Assembly: GCF_036014015.1 (NCBI RefSeq)
Contig: NZ_CP107905.1
Coordinates: 8,246,001 to 8,310,000, forward strand
Origin: Streptomyces sp. NBC_00457
Lineage (GTDB): Bacteria > Actinomycetota > Actinomycetes > Streptomycetales > Streptomycetaceae
DNA length: 64,000 nucleotides
Direction of reading: 5' to 3'
Part shown: piece by piece, positions 42,339-51,386 of the stretch
Layout of the letters: each line of letters begins with the position of its first letter
Position numbering within the stretch: position 1 is the first letter of the stretch
The notes under the pieces: model-generated
Told to the model about the DNA's origin: nothing
What the model saw: the letters and a program-made list of their open reading frames with translations, nothing else
The model's database searches: none
Made by a program: the position numbers and the translations under genes

Positions 42339-42922
42339 GCGCGGTGCTCAGGATCGTCAATCGCGTGCTGCTCGGCATCGTCGGCCTGCTGCTGATCCTG
42401 ATCGGCGGTTCCGTGCTCGCCGTAGGCCTCGGCCTGAATCCGCCCTCCTGGTGGATCCACGACGGCCGGCACGACGTACTGCTCAGCGACGCCGAACGCA
42501 CCCGCTGGCGGGACGACGGCTGGTGGTGGCCGACCGTCATCGCCGTACTCGCCGTCCTCCTCCTGCTCGCCCTGTGGTGGCTCACCGCCGAACTGCGCCG
42601 ACGCCGCCTCGCCGAGGTCCTGGTCGACACCGGCGACGGCGAGGGCGCCCTGCTCCGCGGCCGGGCCCTGGAGGGCGTACTCGCCGCAGACGCGAGCCAA
42701 CTGGACGGCGTAGCCCGAGCCCACGCGGAACTCACCGGCCGCCGCAGCACCCCCGAGGCCCGAGTCCGCCTCCTCCTGGAACCCCACGTCGACCCGGCCG
42801 ACGCCCTCAACCACCTCACCACCCAGGCCCTGACCCACGCGAGGGACTCGGCAGGCCTCACGTCACTCCCGGCGGAGGTAAGACTGAGGGCGGTCAAGCA
42901 CCGAGCAGAAAGGGTGACTTGA
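42335..42922 (+). CDS. amaP: Alkaline shock response membrane anchor protein AmaP
   Basis: 195 residues with two helices (IVNRVLLGIVGLLLILIGGSVLAVGL and WPTVIAVLAVLLLLALWWLT) separated by a short extracellular WWIHD-containing loop. A cytoplasmic domain of repeated helix-strand units follows (GALLRGRALEGVLAADASQLDGVARAHAELTG). AmaP anchors Asp23 to the membrane in Staphylococcus; the operon context supports the same job. Last gene of the operon; a dispersed hairpin repeat follows its stop immediately. Confidence 0.82.
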   Translation: MSAVLRIVNRVLLGIVGLLLILIGGSVLAVGLGLNPPSWWIHDGRHDVLLSDAERTRWRDDGWWWPTVIAVLAVLLLLALWWLTAELRRRRLAEVLVDTGDGEGALLRGRALEGVLAADASQLDGVARAHAELTGRRSTPEARVRLLLEPHVDPADALNHLTTQALTHARDSAGLTSLPAEVRLRAVKHRAERVT

Positions 42923-42923
42923 C

Positions 42924-42985
42924 GCGCCCCGACAGGGGCGCGGGGAACTGCGCGACCAGCCACAGACGACCCGCACCCGGCAACG
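42924..42985. repeat. Dispersed hairpin repeat between convergent amaP and SDR genes
   Basis: GCGCCCC-GACA-GGGGCGC, then GGGGAACTGCGCGACCAGCC, ACAGACGACCCGCA. It fills the whole 67-bp gap between the two stops, so it is the only candidate terminator for both. Confidence 0.85.
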
Positions 42986-42989
42986 CAGC

Positions 42990-43745
42990 TCAGAACCCGT
43001 GACGCGCCCCGCCATCCACAGGCAACATGATCCCCGTCAGATAAGACGCAGCCGGAGACAGCACAAACGCCGCCACCCGCCCGAACTCCTCCGGCGTCCC
43101 ATACCGCCGCAACGCAATCCGCGACTCATGCGCTGCCCGAGTAGCCTCCGGATCCGCCGACATCCCATCCAGCTCGCGCACGCGATCCGTATCGATCCGA
43201 GACGGCAGCAACCCCACCACCCGAATCCCCCGCGGCCCCAACTCGTCCGACAACGACTTCGCGAACCCGGCAAGCCCCGGCCGCAACCCATTGGAAATCG
43301 TCAGCCCAGGAATCGGCTCGTGCACAGACGCGGACAGTACGAACCCGATGACCCCGCCCGCTTCCAACTCCCCGGCCGCCGCGCGAGCGAACCGCACCGC
43401 CCCCAGGAACACCGACTCGAACGCCGCCTGCCACTGCTCATCCGTGTTGTCCGCTGCGAACCCCGGCGCGGGCCCGCCCACGCTCACCAGCACCCCGTCG
43501 AACCCCCCGAAGTGCTCGCGCGCGGCCGCGATGAGCCGCGCCGGCGCCTGAGGATCGGCGTTGTCCGCGCCGACACCGACGGCGTTGGCGCCCAGCTCGC
43601 CCGCGGCCTCCATCGCGGCCTTGCCGTCGCGCCCCGTGATGATCACCTTCGCCCCGTCGGCGACGAGCTGGCGCGCGACCGCGTTGCCCAGCCCACGGGT
43701 CGCCCCGGTGACGACGTACACCCGGTCCTTCAGTCCAAGATCCAT
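42990..43745 (-). CDS. SDR-family oxidoreductase lacking the usual Tyr-x3-Lys pair
   Basis: A Rossmann-fold protein of 251 residues with NAD(P)-binding TGATRGLG at 13-20 and the usual SDR C-terminus (PVDGGARHGF). At the position where YxxxK is expected (about 151-155, 11-15 residues after SAS) it has SNGLR. Catalysis by the classical mechanism is therefore doubtful. The variant SN-x-x-R pattern recurs in a subgroup of SDRs, so this is probably a conserved type and not a decayed gene. ATG 43745. Confidence 0.85.
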   Translation of the reverse strand: MDLGLKDRVYVVTGATRGLGNAVARQLVADGAKVIITGRDGKAAMEAAGELGANAVGVGADNADPQAPARLIAAAREHFGGFDGVLVSVGGPAPGFAADNTDEQWQAAFESVFLGAVRFARAAAGELEAGGVIGFVLSASVHEPIPGLTISNGLRPGLAGFAKSLSDELGPRGIRVVGLLPSRIDTDRVRELDGMSADPEATRAAHESRIALRRYGTPEEFGRVAAFVLSPAASYLTGIMLPVDGGARHGF

Positions 43746-43750
43746 GGGTC

Positions 43751-45538
43751 CTATCCTGCCGTGTCGCCCCCGAACAGGGCGAGGGCGGTGTTCACCAGAC
43801 CGACGTGGCTGAACGCCTGCGGGAAGTTGCCGAGCCGATGGCCGGTGACGGGGTCGTACTCCTCGGACAGCAGCCCCACGTCGTTGGCGAGCCCGAGCAG
43901 CCGTTCGAACAGCTCGCGTGCCTGTTCGGTGCGCCCGGTCATGTGCAGCGCGTCCGCGAGCCAGAAGGAGCACACCAGGAAGGTGCCCTCACCGCCCGGC
44001 AGCCCGTCGACGACCGTCTCCTCGGCGCTGTAGCGGCGCATGAATCCGCCGTGGCCCAGCTCCGCGCGGATCGCGTCGACGGTGCCGATCACGCGCGGGT
44101 CGTCCGCGGGCAGGAAGCCGACACGCGGGATCAGCAGCAGGGAGGCGTCGAGTTCGCGTGAGCCGTAGTACTGGGTGAAGGTGTTCCGCTCGGCGTCATA
44201 GCCCTTCTCGCACACCTCCTTGTGCACCTCGTCGCGCCAGGTGCGCCAGCCGTCCAGGTCGCCGCCCAGCTTCGGTTTCTCCTCGAGCGTGCGCACGGCC
44301 CGGTCCGCGGCCACCCACACCATCACCTTCGAGTGCACGAACTGGCGGCGGCCACCGCGTACTTCCCACAGCCCCTCGTCCGGCTGCTGCCAGTTCTCGC
44401 GCAGCCACTCCAGCAGCTCCTGCTGCAGGGCCCATATGTGCGGCTTGGCGGCCATGCCCGCGCGCCGGGCCAGCGCCAGCGAGTCCATCACCTCGCCGTA
44501 CACGTCCAACTGCAGCTGATTCACGGCCTTGTTGCCGATCCGCACGGGCGACGTCCCCGCGAATCCGGACAGCCACGGCAGGTCGTACTCCGGCAGCCGC
44601 CGCTCGCCCGCGAGGCCGTACATGATCTGCAGGTCCGCCGGGTCGCCGGCGACCGCGCGCAGCAGCCAGTCGCGCCAGGCCTCGGCCTCCTCCCGGTAAC
44701 CGGCCGCCACCAGCGCGCCCAGGGTGAGGGTGGAGTCGCGCAGCCAGCAGTAGCGGTAGTCCCAGTTGCGGATACCGCCGAGTTCCTCCGGCAGGGAGGT
44801 GGTGGGGGCGGCGACGATGCCGCCGGTCGGCTTGTAGGTGAGGGCCTTGAGGGTGATCAGGGAGCGTATGACCGCGTCCCGGTGCGGGCCGTCGTAGCGG
44901 CAGCGTTCGGCCCAGGCCTGCCAGTCCCCGACGCTCGCGTCCAGTGCCTCGTACGGGTCGACCAGCGGCGGACGCGGCTCGTGCGAGGGGTGCCAGGTCA
45001 GGACGAAGGCGACCCTCTCGCCCTCCTCGACCGTGAACTCCGCGTGTGTGGCGAGGCCTTCGCCCCACGTGCGCACCTCGGGCTCGCTGCGCAGCCACAC
45101 CGAGTCCGGGCCCGCGACGGCCACACGGTGGCCGTCGGAGCGGCGCATCCACGGCACGATGGAGCCGTAGTCGAAGCGGAGCCGGAGCGTGCTGTGGACG
45201 GTGACCCGGCCGCCGGTGCCCTCCACGACGCGTACGAGATCGGGGGCGCGGTCGCGCTGCGGCATCAGGTCGGTGACGCGGACCGAGCCCTCGTCGGTGT
45301 CCCACTCGGTGTCCAGGACGAGGGTGTTCGGACGGTAGGCGCGGCGCGTGCACCGGTCGCTCGCGCCCTTGGGGGCGATCCGCCAGTGGCCGTTCTCCTC
45401 GTCGCCGAGCAGCCTGGCGAAACACGAGGCCGAGTCGAAGCGGGGAAGGCACAGCCAGTCGACCGAGCCGTCCCGGCCGACCAGGGCGGCAGTCTGTTCG
45501 TCGCCGATGAGGGCGTAGTCCTCGATACGGGGATGCAC
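43751..45538 (-). CDS. Glycoside hydrolase family 15 protein (glucoamylase/trehalase type)
   Basis: A cytoplasmic protein of 595 residues. The N-terminal beta-sandwich (RIEDYALIGDEQTAALVGRDGSVDWLCLPRFDS) and the (alpha/alpha)6 catalytic domain with RNWDYRYCWLRDSTLTLGALVAAG and GNFPQAFSHVGLVNTAL are typical. Actinobacterial members of this branch include acid trehalases, so either trehalose or alpha-glucan hydrolysis is possible. It begins with ATG 45538 and ends 5 bp upstream of the SDR start, so the two are probably co-transcribed. Confidence 0.9.
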   Translation of the reverse strand: MHPRIEDYALIGDEQTAALVGRDGSVDWLCLPRFDSASCFARLLGDEENGHWRIAPKGASDRCTRRAYRPNTLVLDTEWDTDEGSVRVTDLMPQRDRAPDLVRVVEGTGGRVTVHSTLRLRFDYGSIVPWMRRSDGHRVAVAGPDSVWLRSEPEVRTWGEGLATHAEFTVEEGERVAFVLTWHPSHEPRPPLVDPYEALDASVGDWQAWAERCRYDGPHRDAVIRSLITLKALTYKPTGGIVAAPTTSLPEELGGIRNWDYRYCWLRDSTLTLGALVAAGYREEAEAWRDWLLRAVAGDPADLQIMYGLAGERRLPEYDLPWLSGFAGTSPVRIGNKAVNQLQLDVYGEVMDSLALARRAGMAAKPHIWALQQELLEWLRENWQQPDEGLWEVRGGRRQFVHSKVMVWVAADRAVRTLEEKPKLGGDLDGWRTWRDEVHKEVCEKGYDAERNTFTQYYGSRELDASLLLIPRVGFLPADDPRVIGTVDAIRAELGHGGFMRRYSAEETVVDGLPGGEGTFLVCSFWLADALHMTGRTEQARELFERLLGLANDVGLLSEEYDPVTGHRLGNFPQAFSHVGLVNTALALFGGDTAG

Positions 45539-45682
45539 GGGGTTCCGGGTTCCCGGCAGGGGTGAGGGGCAATCCCGTGCGGGGCCGGGAGAGTGACGGC
45601 CGGGGCGAACGACGAGCAGGGGAGCGGCGGGCAGATGAGCGACGGGCAGGGGAGCGGCGGACCGGAAGGTGGCGGGGTCGGT

Positions 45683-46480
45683 TTACACCGTCGCGGGTTC
45701 GGCCGGCGCGGTGTCGTCCGCTCCGTCCTGCTCCTTCGTCCGCTCGCGCATCTCGCGGCGGACCAGGATGACCCAGCCGACGGGGACGCCCGCGGCGAAC
45801 AGCCACCACTGGACGGCGTACGCGTAGTTCAGCGCCGCGTCCTCGTTGCCGGGACTGCCGAGCAGCTCCGGGGTGTCGCCCTTCGGCTCGGGTGCCGTCT
45901 GGGCGATGTAGCCGCCGAGCACCTGGGCGTCGAGGCGCCGCGCCTCCTGCTCGCTGTTGATCAGCATGATCTGCCGGTCCGGCAGGCCCTTGAGGTTCTT
46001 GATGCCGCTCGCCTCGGTCGTCTCGTCGGGCATCAGCCGTCCGGTGACGGTGACCTCGCCGCGGGGCGGTGCGGGGATCTTGGGGAACGTGGTCTGGCTG
46101 GGGCTGTCCGCGGGGATCCAGCCGCGGTTGACGAGCAGGACCTTGCCGTCGTCGAGGACGAACGGGGTCAGGACGTGGTAGCCGACCTCGTCGTCGGCGT
46201 TGGTGCGGCGGCGGACGACGACCTCGTCGTCGGTGTCGAAGCGGCCCTTCGCGGTCACCCGGTGGTAGCGCTCGTCCTCGGTGACGGTGTGTCCGGGGGC
46301 GGTCAGCTTCTCCACGGGGACCGGCTTCGCGGCCAGCGCGTCGGCGACGAGCTGGTTCCGGGCGGTGCGCGTCTCGTAGCGGTGCATCTGCCAGATGCCC
46401 AGCCTGATCATCGTGGGGATGAGGAGGAGAGCGACCAGCGTGAGGATCACCCACTGCCGGGACAACAGGAAGCGGTACAC
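45683..46480 (-). CDS. SURF1 family protein (cytochrome c oxidase assembly)
   Basis: 265 residues from GTG 46480 (TTG 46495 is an alternative). An N-terminal helix (WVILTLVALLLIPTMIRLGIWQMHRYETR) and a C-terminal helix (YAYAVQWWLFAAGVPVGWVILVRRE) flank a soluble beta domain with LLVNRGWIP, the classic SURF1 topology. SURF1 proteins help deliver haem a to cytochrome oxidase. The tail is acidic/Ala-rich. No oxidase genes are close by. A G-rich tract lies just upstream. Confidence 0.92.
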   Translation of the reverse strand: MYRFLLSRQWVILTLVALLLIPTMIRLGIWQMHRYETRTARNQLVADALAAKPVPVEKLTAPGHTVTEDERYHRVTAKGRFDTDDEVVVRRRTNADDEVGYHVLTPFVLDDGKVLLVNRGWIPADSPSQTTFPKIPAPPRGEVTVTGRLMPDETTEASGIKNLKGLPDRQIMLINSEQEARRLDAQVLGGYIAQTAPEPKGDTPELLGSPGNEDAALNYAYAVQWWLFAAGVPVGWVILVRREMRERTKEQDGADDTAPAEPATV

Positions 46481-46519
46481 CCCACGACCGTACAACTCGG
46501 TCGTGGGGTGTGTTCAGGC

Positions 46520-46560
46520 GGGTATGGGTCGGGTGCGGGGCCGGGGCGGGGCCCGGGGGG
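46520..46560 (+). other. Potential G-quadruplex tract
   Basis: Seven runs of three to six G within 41 bp: 46520-22, 46526-28, 46531-33, 46537-40, 46543-46, 46548-51 and 46555-60, with loops of 1-3 bases. It occupies the gap between the zinc-ribbon stop and the SURF1 start; transcripts of these genes carry the C-rich strand. Confidence 0.6.
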
Positions 46561-46561
46561 C

Positions 46562-46795
46562 TCACACCTTGTCGACGATCCCCACCTTCCCCTCCGCGCG
46601 GGCGCAGTGGGCCCCGCAGAACCAGTGGCCCTCGACCTCGACGCCCTGCCCGATGATCTGGACGCGGCAGTGCTCGCAGATGGGTGCCATGCGGTGGATC
46701 GCACAGGAGAAGCAGTCGAAGACGTGCACCGCGCCCTGTGCGTGGACCTCGAAGGTCATTCCGTAGTGATTGCCGCAAACTTCACATGTTGCCAT
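46562..46795 (-). CDS. Small zinc-ribbon protein
   Basis: 77 residues from ATG 46795. Cysteine pairs CEVCG, CFSC, CEHC and CGAHC with nearby His residues (HVFDCFSCAIHRM, GHWFCGAHC) indicate two zinc-binding knuckles. No DNA-binding or catalytic motif is recognised. The longer frame adds an Arg/Pro-rich head lacking conservation. It ends next to the G-rich tract and may be co-transcribed with the downstream SURF1 gene. Confidence 0.85.
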   Translation of the reverse strand: MATCEVCGNHYGMTFEVHAQGAVHVFDCFSCAIHRMAPICEHCRVQIIGQGVEVEGHWFCGAHCARAEGKVGIVDKV

Positions 46796-46858
46796 GCGCC
46801 ACAGGGTGGGCCGTCGCCGTGGCCGGGGCGAGACGGCGCCGGGCGAGTCGTACGGCAA

Positions 46859-47857
46859 TCACCCGTCCGTACGGTCATCCTCCGACGCCGCTTCCACATC
46901 CCCGAGGAGCTGCCCGAACGCCGCCTCGTCGACCACCGGCGTGCCGTACTGCCGGGCCCTGACCACCTTGGACGTGCCCGAGTCCGGGTCGTTCGTGACG
47001 AGCAGGCTGGTCAGCCGGGAGATGCTGGTGGCGACATGCAGCCCGGCCTCGATCGCCCGGTCCTCCAGGAGGTCGCGCTCGATGGAGGTGTCTCCCGAGA
47101 ACGCGACCCGCATGCCCTGCTTGAGCGGTTTGCCGTCTTCGTAACGGCCCGGGTTGGGATAGGGGCAGGCAGGTCTTCTGCGCGCCGGGCGCCAACTTCT
47201 GGGCTGGTACGCGCCGTAGCCCGACTGCTGTCGGGGCACGGCTCGGTCCGTCCACTCGGTCAGCGGCCGGCACTCGTGCAGCGGCAGCCGTACGCCGCCC
47301 TGTGCGGCGGCGTGCAGGCTCGGCCGGAACGCCTCCGCCAGCACGCGCGCGTCGTCCAGCGCGTGGTGTGCCCGCTGCTGTACGACGCCGAAATGCGCGG
47401 CGAGCGACTCCAGCTTGTGGTTGGGCAACGGCAGCTCCAGCTCCTTCGAGAGGGCGATGGTGCACAGCCGCTGCCGCACCGGCGGCTCGCTCCGCGCGCG
47501 TGCGTACTCCCGGGCGATCATCTGCCAGTCGAAGACGGCGTTGTGCGCGACGAGCACCCGGCCCTCCAGCCGGGTCGCGAACTCCTCGGCGATGGCCTCG
47601 AAGAGGGGCGCGCCTTCGAGTACGTCGCTCGTCAGACCGTGGATCCACACCGGGCCCGGGTCCCGCTCCGGGTTGACCAGCGTGTACCAGTGGTCCTCGA
47701 CCTCGCCGTGCGCGTCCAGCCGGTACACGGCCGCGGAGATGATTCGGTCGTCCCGGGCCAGGCCTGTGGTCTCCACGTCAACGACCGCGTATCCCTGGGG
47801 ATACGCGGCCGGCCACACCGTGGGGGAGGACACTGCGGTCGTCAGGTCTTCGAGCAT
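46859..47857 (-). CDS. DnaQ-type DEDDh 3'-5' exonuclease with C-terminal BRCT domain
   Basis: 332 residues from ATG 47857. ExoI VVDVETTGL supplies Asp and Glu, ExoII VAHNAVFDWQM a second Asp and ExoIII HHALDDARVLAEAF the His and Asp. After a basic, Pro-rich linker (PRSWRPARRRPACPYPNP) comes a BRCT-like domain (GMRVAFSGDTSIERDLLEDRAIEAG... SLLVTNDPDSGTSKVVRARQYG). The arrangement suggests a DNA repair or proofreading nuclease recruited by BRCT interactions. GTG 47863 is an alternative start. Confidence 0.9.
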   Translation of the reverse strand: MLEDLTTAVSSPTVWPAAYPQGYAVVDVETTGLARDDRIISAAVYRLDAHGEVEDHWYTLVNPERDPGPVWIHGLTSDVLEGAPLFEAIAEEFATRLEGRVLVAHNAVFDWQMIAREYARARSEPPVRQRLCTIALSKELELPLPNHKLESLAAHFGVVQQRAHHALDDARVLAEAFRPSLHAAAQGGVRLPLHECRPLTEWTDRAVPRQQSGYGAYQPRSWRPARRRPACPYPNPGRYEDGKPLKQGMRVAFSGDTSIERDLLEDRAIEAGLHVATSISRLTSLLVTNDPDSGTSKVVRARQYGTPVVDEAAFGQLLGDVEAASEDDRTDG

Positions 47858-48074
47858 GGTCACCGAGGATACGGGCCGGGTCCGACAGTCCGGTCCGTCA
47901 GGTGCCGTCTCACGGCCGGGTGTTCGAGCGGGGCGAATGTCCGTGTGGTGGCCGCTGGGGTGTGACGGGCCGTCCGACTTGGCGGAGATCGCCAAGAAGC
48001 AAGCGCGTACCCCAGGTAATACTTGTGGGTAACAACGTCTAGCCCCGGACGACCAGCGGTTCTACGGTGCCCTC

Positions 48075-48940
<866 letters not shown>

Positions 48941-48944
<4 letters not shown>

Positions 48945-49609
48945 GACCGTCCCGCGTTCTGCTGGGCGCCTTCGCCCTGGCCGCCGTCGCCGACCTGGCC
49001 TTCCTCGCCGTCGGCTCCGACACCGGGCACGTCGTCACCAAGCCCCTCCTGATGCCTCTGCTCGCCGGTTACGCGTACGTCCGCGGCGCCCCCCGTCTCC
49101 TCCTCGCCGCACTCCTCTTCGGCTGGGGCGGCGATGTCCTGCTGCTGTCCGACGCCGAGCCCGCCTTCCTCGCCGGGATGGCCTCCTTCGCGTCCGGGCA
49201 CGTCTGCTACCTCGTGCTCTTCAAGAGGTACGGCTCCGGAAACGCGGCCCCACGCGCGCGTGCCGCACTTCTTGCGCTCGCCTACGTCACCGCCCTCGTC
49301 ACCACCGTCGCCCTCCTGTGGCCCGACCTCCCCGCCGACCTCCGCGTCCCCGTCGCCGGCTACAGCGCCCTGCTCACGGCCATGGCATACGGAGCCGTCA
49401 CCCGGTTCGGACTCCTCGCCGGGCTCGGCGGCGCCCTCTTCATGCTCTCCGACACCCTCATCGCGACCGGCGTCGCGGAGTGGCCGCAACTGCCACGACC
49501 CGACTTCTGGATCATGCTGACCTATGCGGCCGCGCAACTCCTGCTGGTCAGAGGAACACCGGTGGCTGTTCAAGCGCCACCGGCGCCCAAGGCGCTGCTC
49601 GCCAACTGA
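48941..49609 (+). CDS. TMEM86/YhhN-family lysoplasmalogenase
   Basis: 222 residues with about eight hydrophobic segments. VTKPLLMPLLAGYAY, LLFGWGGDVLLL with the family Asp, and GGALFMLSDTLIA with the second conserved Asp are YhhN landmarks. Mammalian TMEM86B hydrolyses the vinyl-ether bond of lysoplasmalogens; bacterial activity is largely inferred. It starts at GTG 48941 overlapping the desaturase stop. Its own stop is the first unit of a 12-bp tandem array. Confidence 0.88.
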
Positions 49610-49660
49610 AACGCCGATTGAAGCGCCAACTGAGGCGCCAACTGAGGCGCCGACTCAGGC
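49605..49660. repeat. 12-bp tandem array at a stop codon
   Basis: Units beginning 49605, 49617, 49629 and 49641 (consensus ACTGAGGCGCCA), with a partial fifth. The lysoplasmalogenase stop codon lies in unit one, and the period of 12 repeats TGA in the same frame four times. Confidence 0.8.
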
Positions 49661-49741
49661 TCACCATTTGATCGGCACCGGCAGCGCTGTCAGCGCACCA
49701 ACTCGGGCTCACCATCGGATCGGCACCGGCAGCGCCGTCAG
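49653..49741. repeat. 48-bp tandem duplication of the 3' end of the CopD-like gene
   Basis: 49653-49693 and 49701-49741 match at about 37 of 41 positions. On the minus strand both encode LPVPI(R/K)W and a stop, so the extra copy is a duplicated gene end beyond the real stop at 49709. Confidence 0.75.
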
Positions 49742-50707
49742 CAGCCCCGATACCGCGACCACCAGCCCCAGCACCACGACCTCCGCCCGCGCGGGGGAGC
49801 AGGCGGTCAGCGGATCCGCCGCACGGCGCAGCCGGATACGGGCCCACAGGGCGAGCACGGCGACCGCGGCCACGAGGAGCACCTTGGCGAGCAGGACGCG
49901 TCCGTACGCGGTCGTCGTCAACTGCTCCAGGACGGTGCCCGGCGGCATGCGGCGCAGCGAACTCCACACCCCGGTCGCGGTGATGGCGGCGAGCAGAACG
50001 GCGGCCACGCGCGCGTAGAGCCCCAGCAACGCCGCTCCCGTCGGCGTGTCGCGCCGCAGCCTGCGCAGCACGTGCAGCAGTCCGCCCGCCCACAGTGCCG
50101 CGCAGGCCAGATGAACGAGCGTCAGCCCCGAGCCGATCAGCGGGTCGTGCTCGGTCGTGGGATGCGCGCGCAGCGCCTCCGCCACGACCACCGCGGCCAA
50201 CGGCCAGACGACGGTCGCCGGTCGCCGTGAGAGCGCGCAGAGGCCCGCCGCGAGGAACGCGTTGACCTCCACGAGCGCCAGCTTGCCGTCTCGCGAGGCG
50301 TAGAGGCCGCCGACGTCGATCTCGGCGAGGCTGCTCGGCACGAGGTTGCCGGTGGCCACGACCGAGGCGAGCCCCAGTGCGGCGACGAAACCCACGCCGG
50401 CCGCGTGGGGCGCCCAACTGCGCGGTGCCTGCGCGGGATCGCCGGGCACGGCCCGGGCCAGCCGGTTCACGAACAGCTCGCCCACGGGGACACACAGTGC
50501 CGCGAACAGCACCGCCCGCAGCAGGGCGATGCCACCCGTGCCGGGTGCGGCTGCCTCCCCGGTCTCGTGCAGCGCGGTGGACGGACCGAGCAGCGGGATC
50601 AGCGCCGCCAGCGCCCCGAGAACGAGAACGGCGACGGCCCGCCCGGCACCGGGGCGCCGTACGGCCCCCTCATCGGCCACCCCGGAGGTGGGTCTTGTCA
50701 AGGTCAC
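49709..50707 (-). CDS. CopD-like copper resistance membrane protein
   Basis: 332 residues from GTG 50707 with eight or nine hydrophobic helices. GLTLVHLACAALWAGGLLHVL carries the conserved His pair region of CopD, and TTTAYGRVLLAKVLLVAAVAVLALWARIRLRR is the conserved CopD C-terminal half. Family members import copper or act in its resistance; no copC is adjacent. The gene's 3' end has been duplicated downstream. The longer frame head (Cys-rich) is unlikely to be translated. Confidence 0.85.
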   Translation of the reverse strand: MTLTRPTSGVADEGAVRRPGAGRAVAVLVLGALAALIPLLGPSTALHETGEAAAPGTGGIALLRAVLFAALCVPVGELFVNRLARAVPGDPAQAPRSWAPHAAGVGFVAALGLASVVATGNLVPSSLAEIDVGGLYASRDGKLALVEVNAFLAAGLCALSRRPATVVWPLAAVVVAEALRAHPTTEHDPLIGSGLTLVHLACAALWAGGLLHVLRRLRRDTPTGAALLGLYARVAAVLLAAITATGVWSSLRRMPPGTVLEQLTTTAYGRVLLAKVLLVAAVAVLALWARIRLRRAADPLTACSPARAEVVVLGLVVAVSGLLTALPVPIRW

Positions 50708-50799
50708 CCCAAGATACTCACCAACCACCGCAGAACGGGCAAGCACCGGGCAACCGGCAATACGGCATTCCACCCATGGGCACGTTTTCGGGCACACCG

Positions 50800-51386
50800 G
50801 CACTCAGGTGGGTCGTGTCCCTCGGGCCCATCGCGCCGGGTCGTGTCCCTCAGATCCATCGCGCCAGGACGTGCCCCCAGACCGATCGCGCCGGGTGGGG
50901 TGGCGCCCCTCAGGCTCACCGCGCGGGGCCGTGGCGCTGAGGCCTACCGCGCGGGGCCGTGGCGCTCAGGCCCGCTGCGCGGGGGCGTGCCCCTCAGGCT
51001 CACCGCGCCGGATCGGACCTGAGGCTCACCGCGCCGGGTCGTGTCCTTGAGATCCATCGCGCCAGGTCGTGCCCCCAGGCCGATCGCGCCGGGTGGGGTG
51101 GCGCCCCTCAGGCTCACCGCGCGGGGCCGTGGCGCTGAGGCCTACCGCGCGGGGCCGTGGCGCTCAGGCCCGCTGCGCGGGGGCGTGCCCCTCAGGCTCA
51201 CCGCGCCGGATCGGACCTGAGGCTCACCGCGCCGGGTCGTGTCCTTGAGATCCATCGCGCCAGGTCGTGCCCCCAGGCCGATCGCGCCGGGTGGGGTGGC
51301 GCCCCTCAGGCTCACCGCGCGGGGTCGTACCCCTGAGGCCCACCGCGCCGGATCGGACCCTCAAGCCCACCGCGCGGCATCGGACC
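50800..51386. repeat. Minisatellite with 26-35-bp units and a 198-bp higher-order period
   Basis: About 590 bp made of units resembling CGGGGCCGTGGCGCTCAGG-CCCACCGCG. A block recurs at exactly 198 bp: the CCGGGTGGGG landmark is at 50891, 51089 and 51287. Seven sub-units make one block. The array runs into the last codons of the CaiB-like gene (end 51361), whose 3' end looks like another unit. No conserved protein is encoded in any frame. Confidence 0.88.

Noticed and set aside
46859..47648. Alternative frames opposite or offset to the exonuclease gene
   Set aside because: Exonuclease motifs I-III and BRCT features exist only in the annotated frame; the others are compositional shadows.
50800..51386. 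Possible CRISPR array or repeat-protein gene
   Set aside because: Units follow each other without spacers and vary in length; no cas gene is near, and no frame gives a protein resembling a known repeat family.
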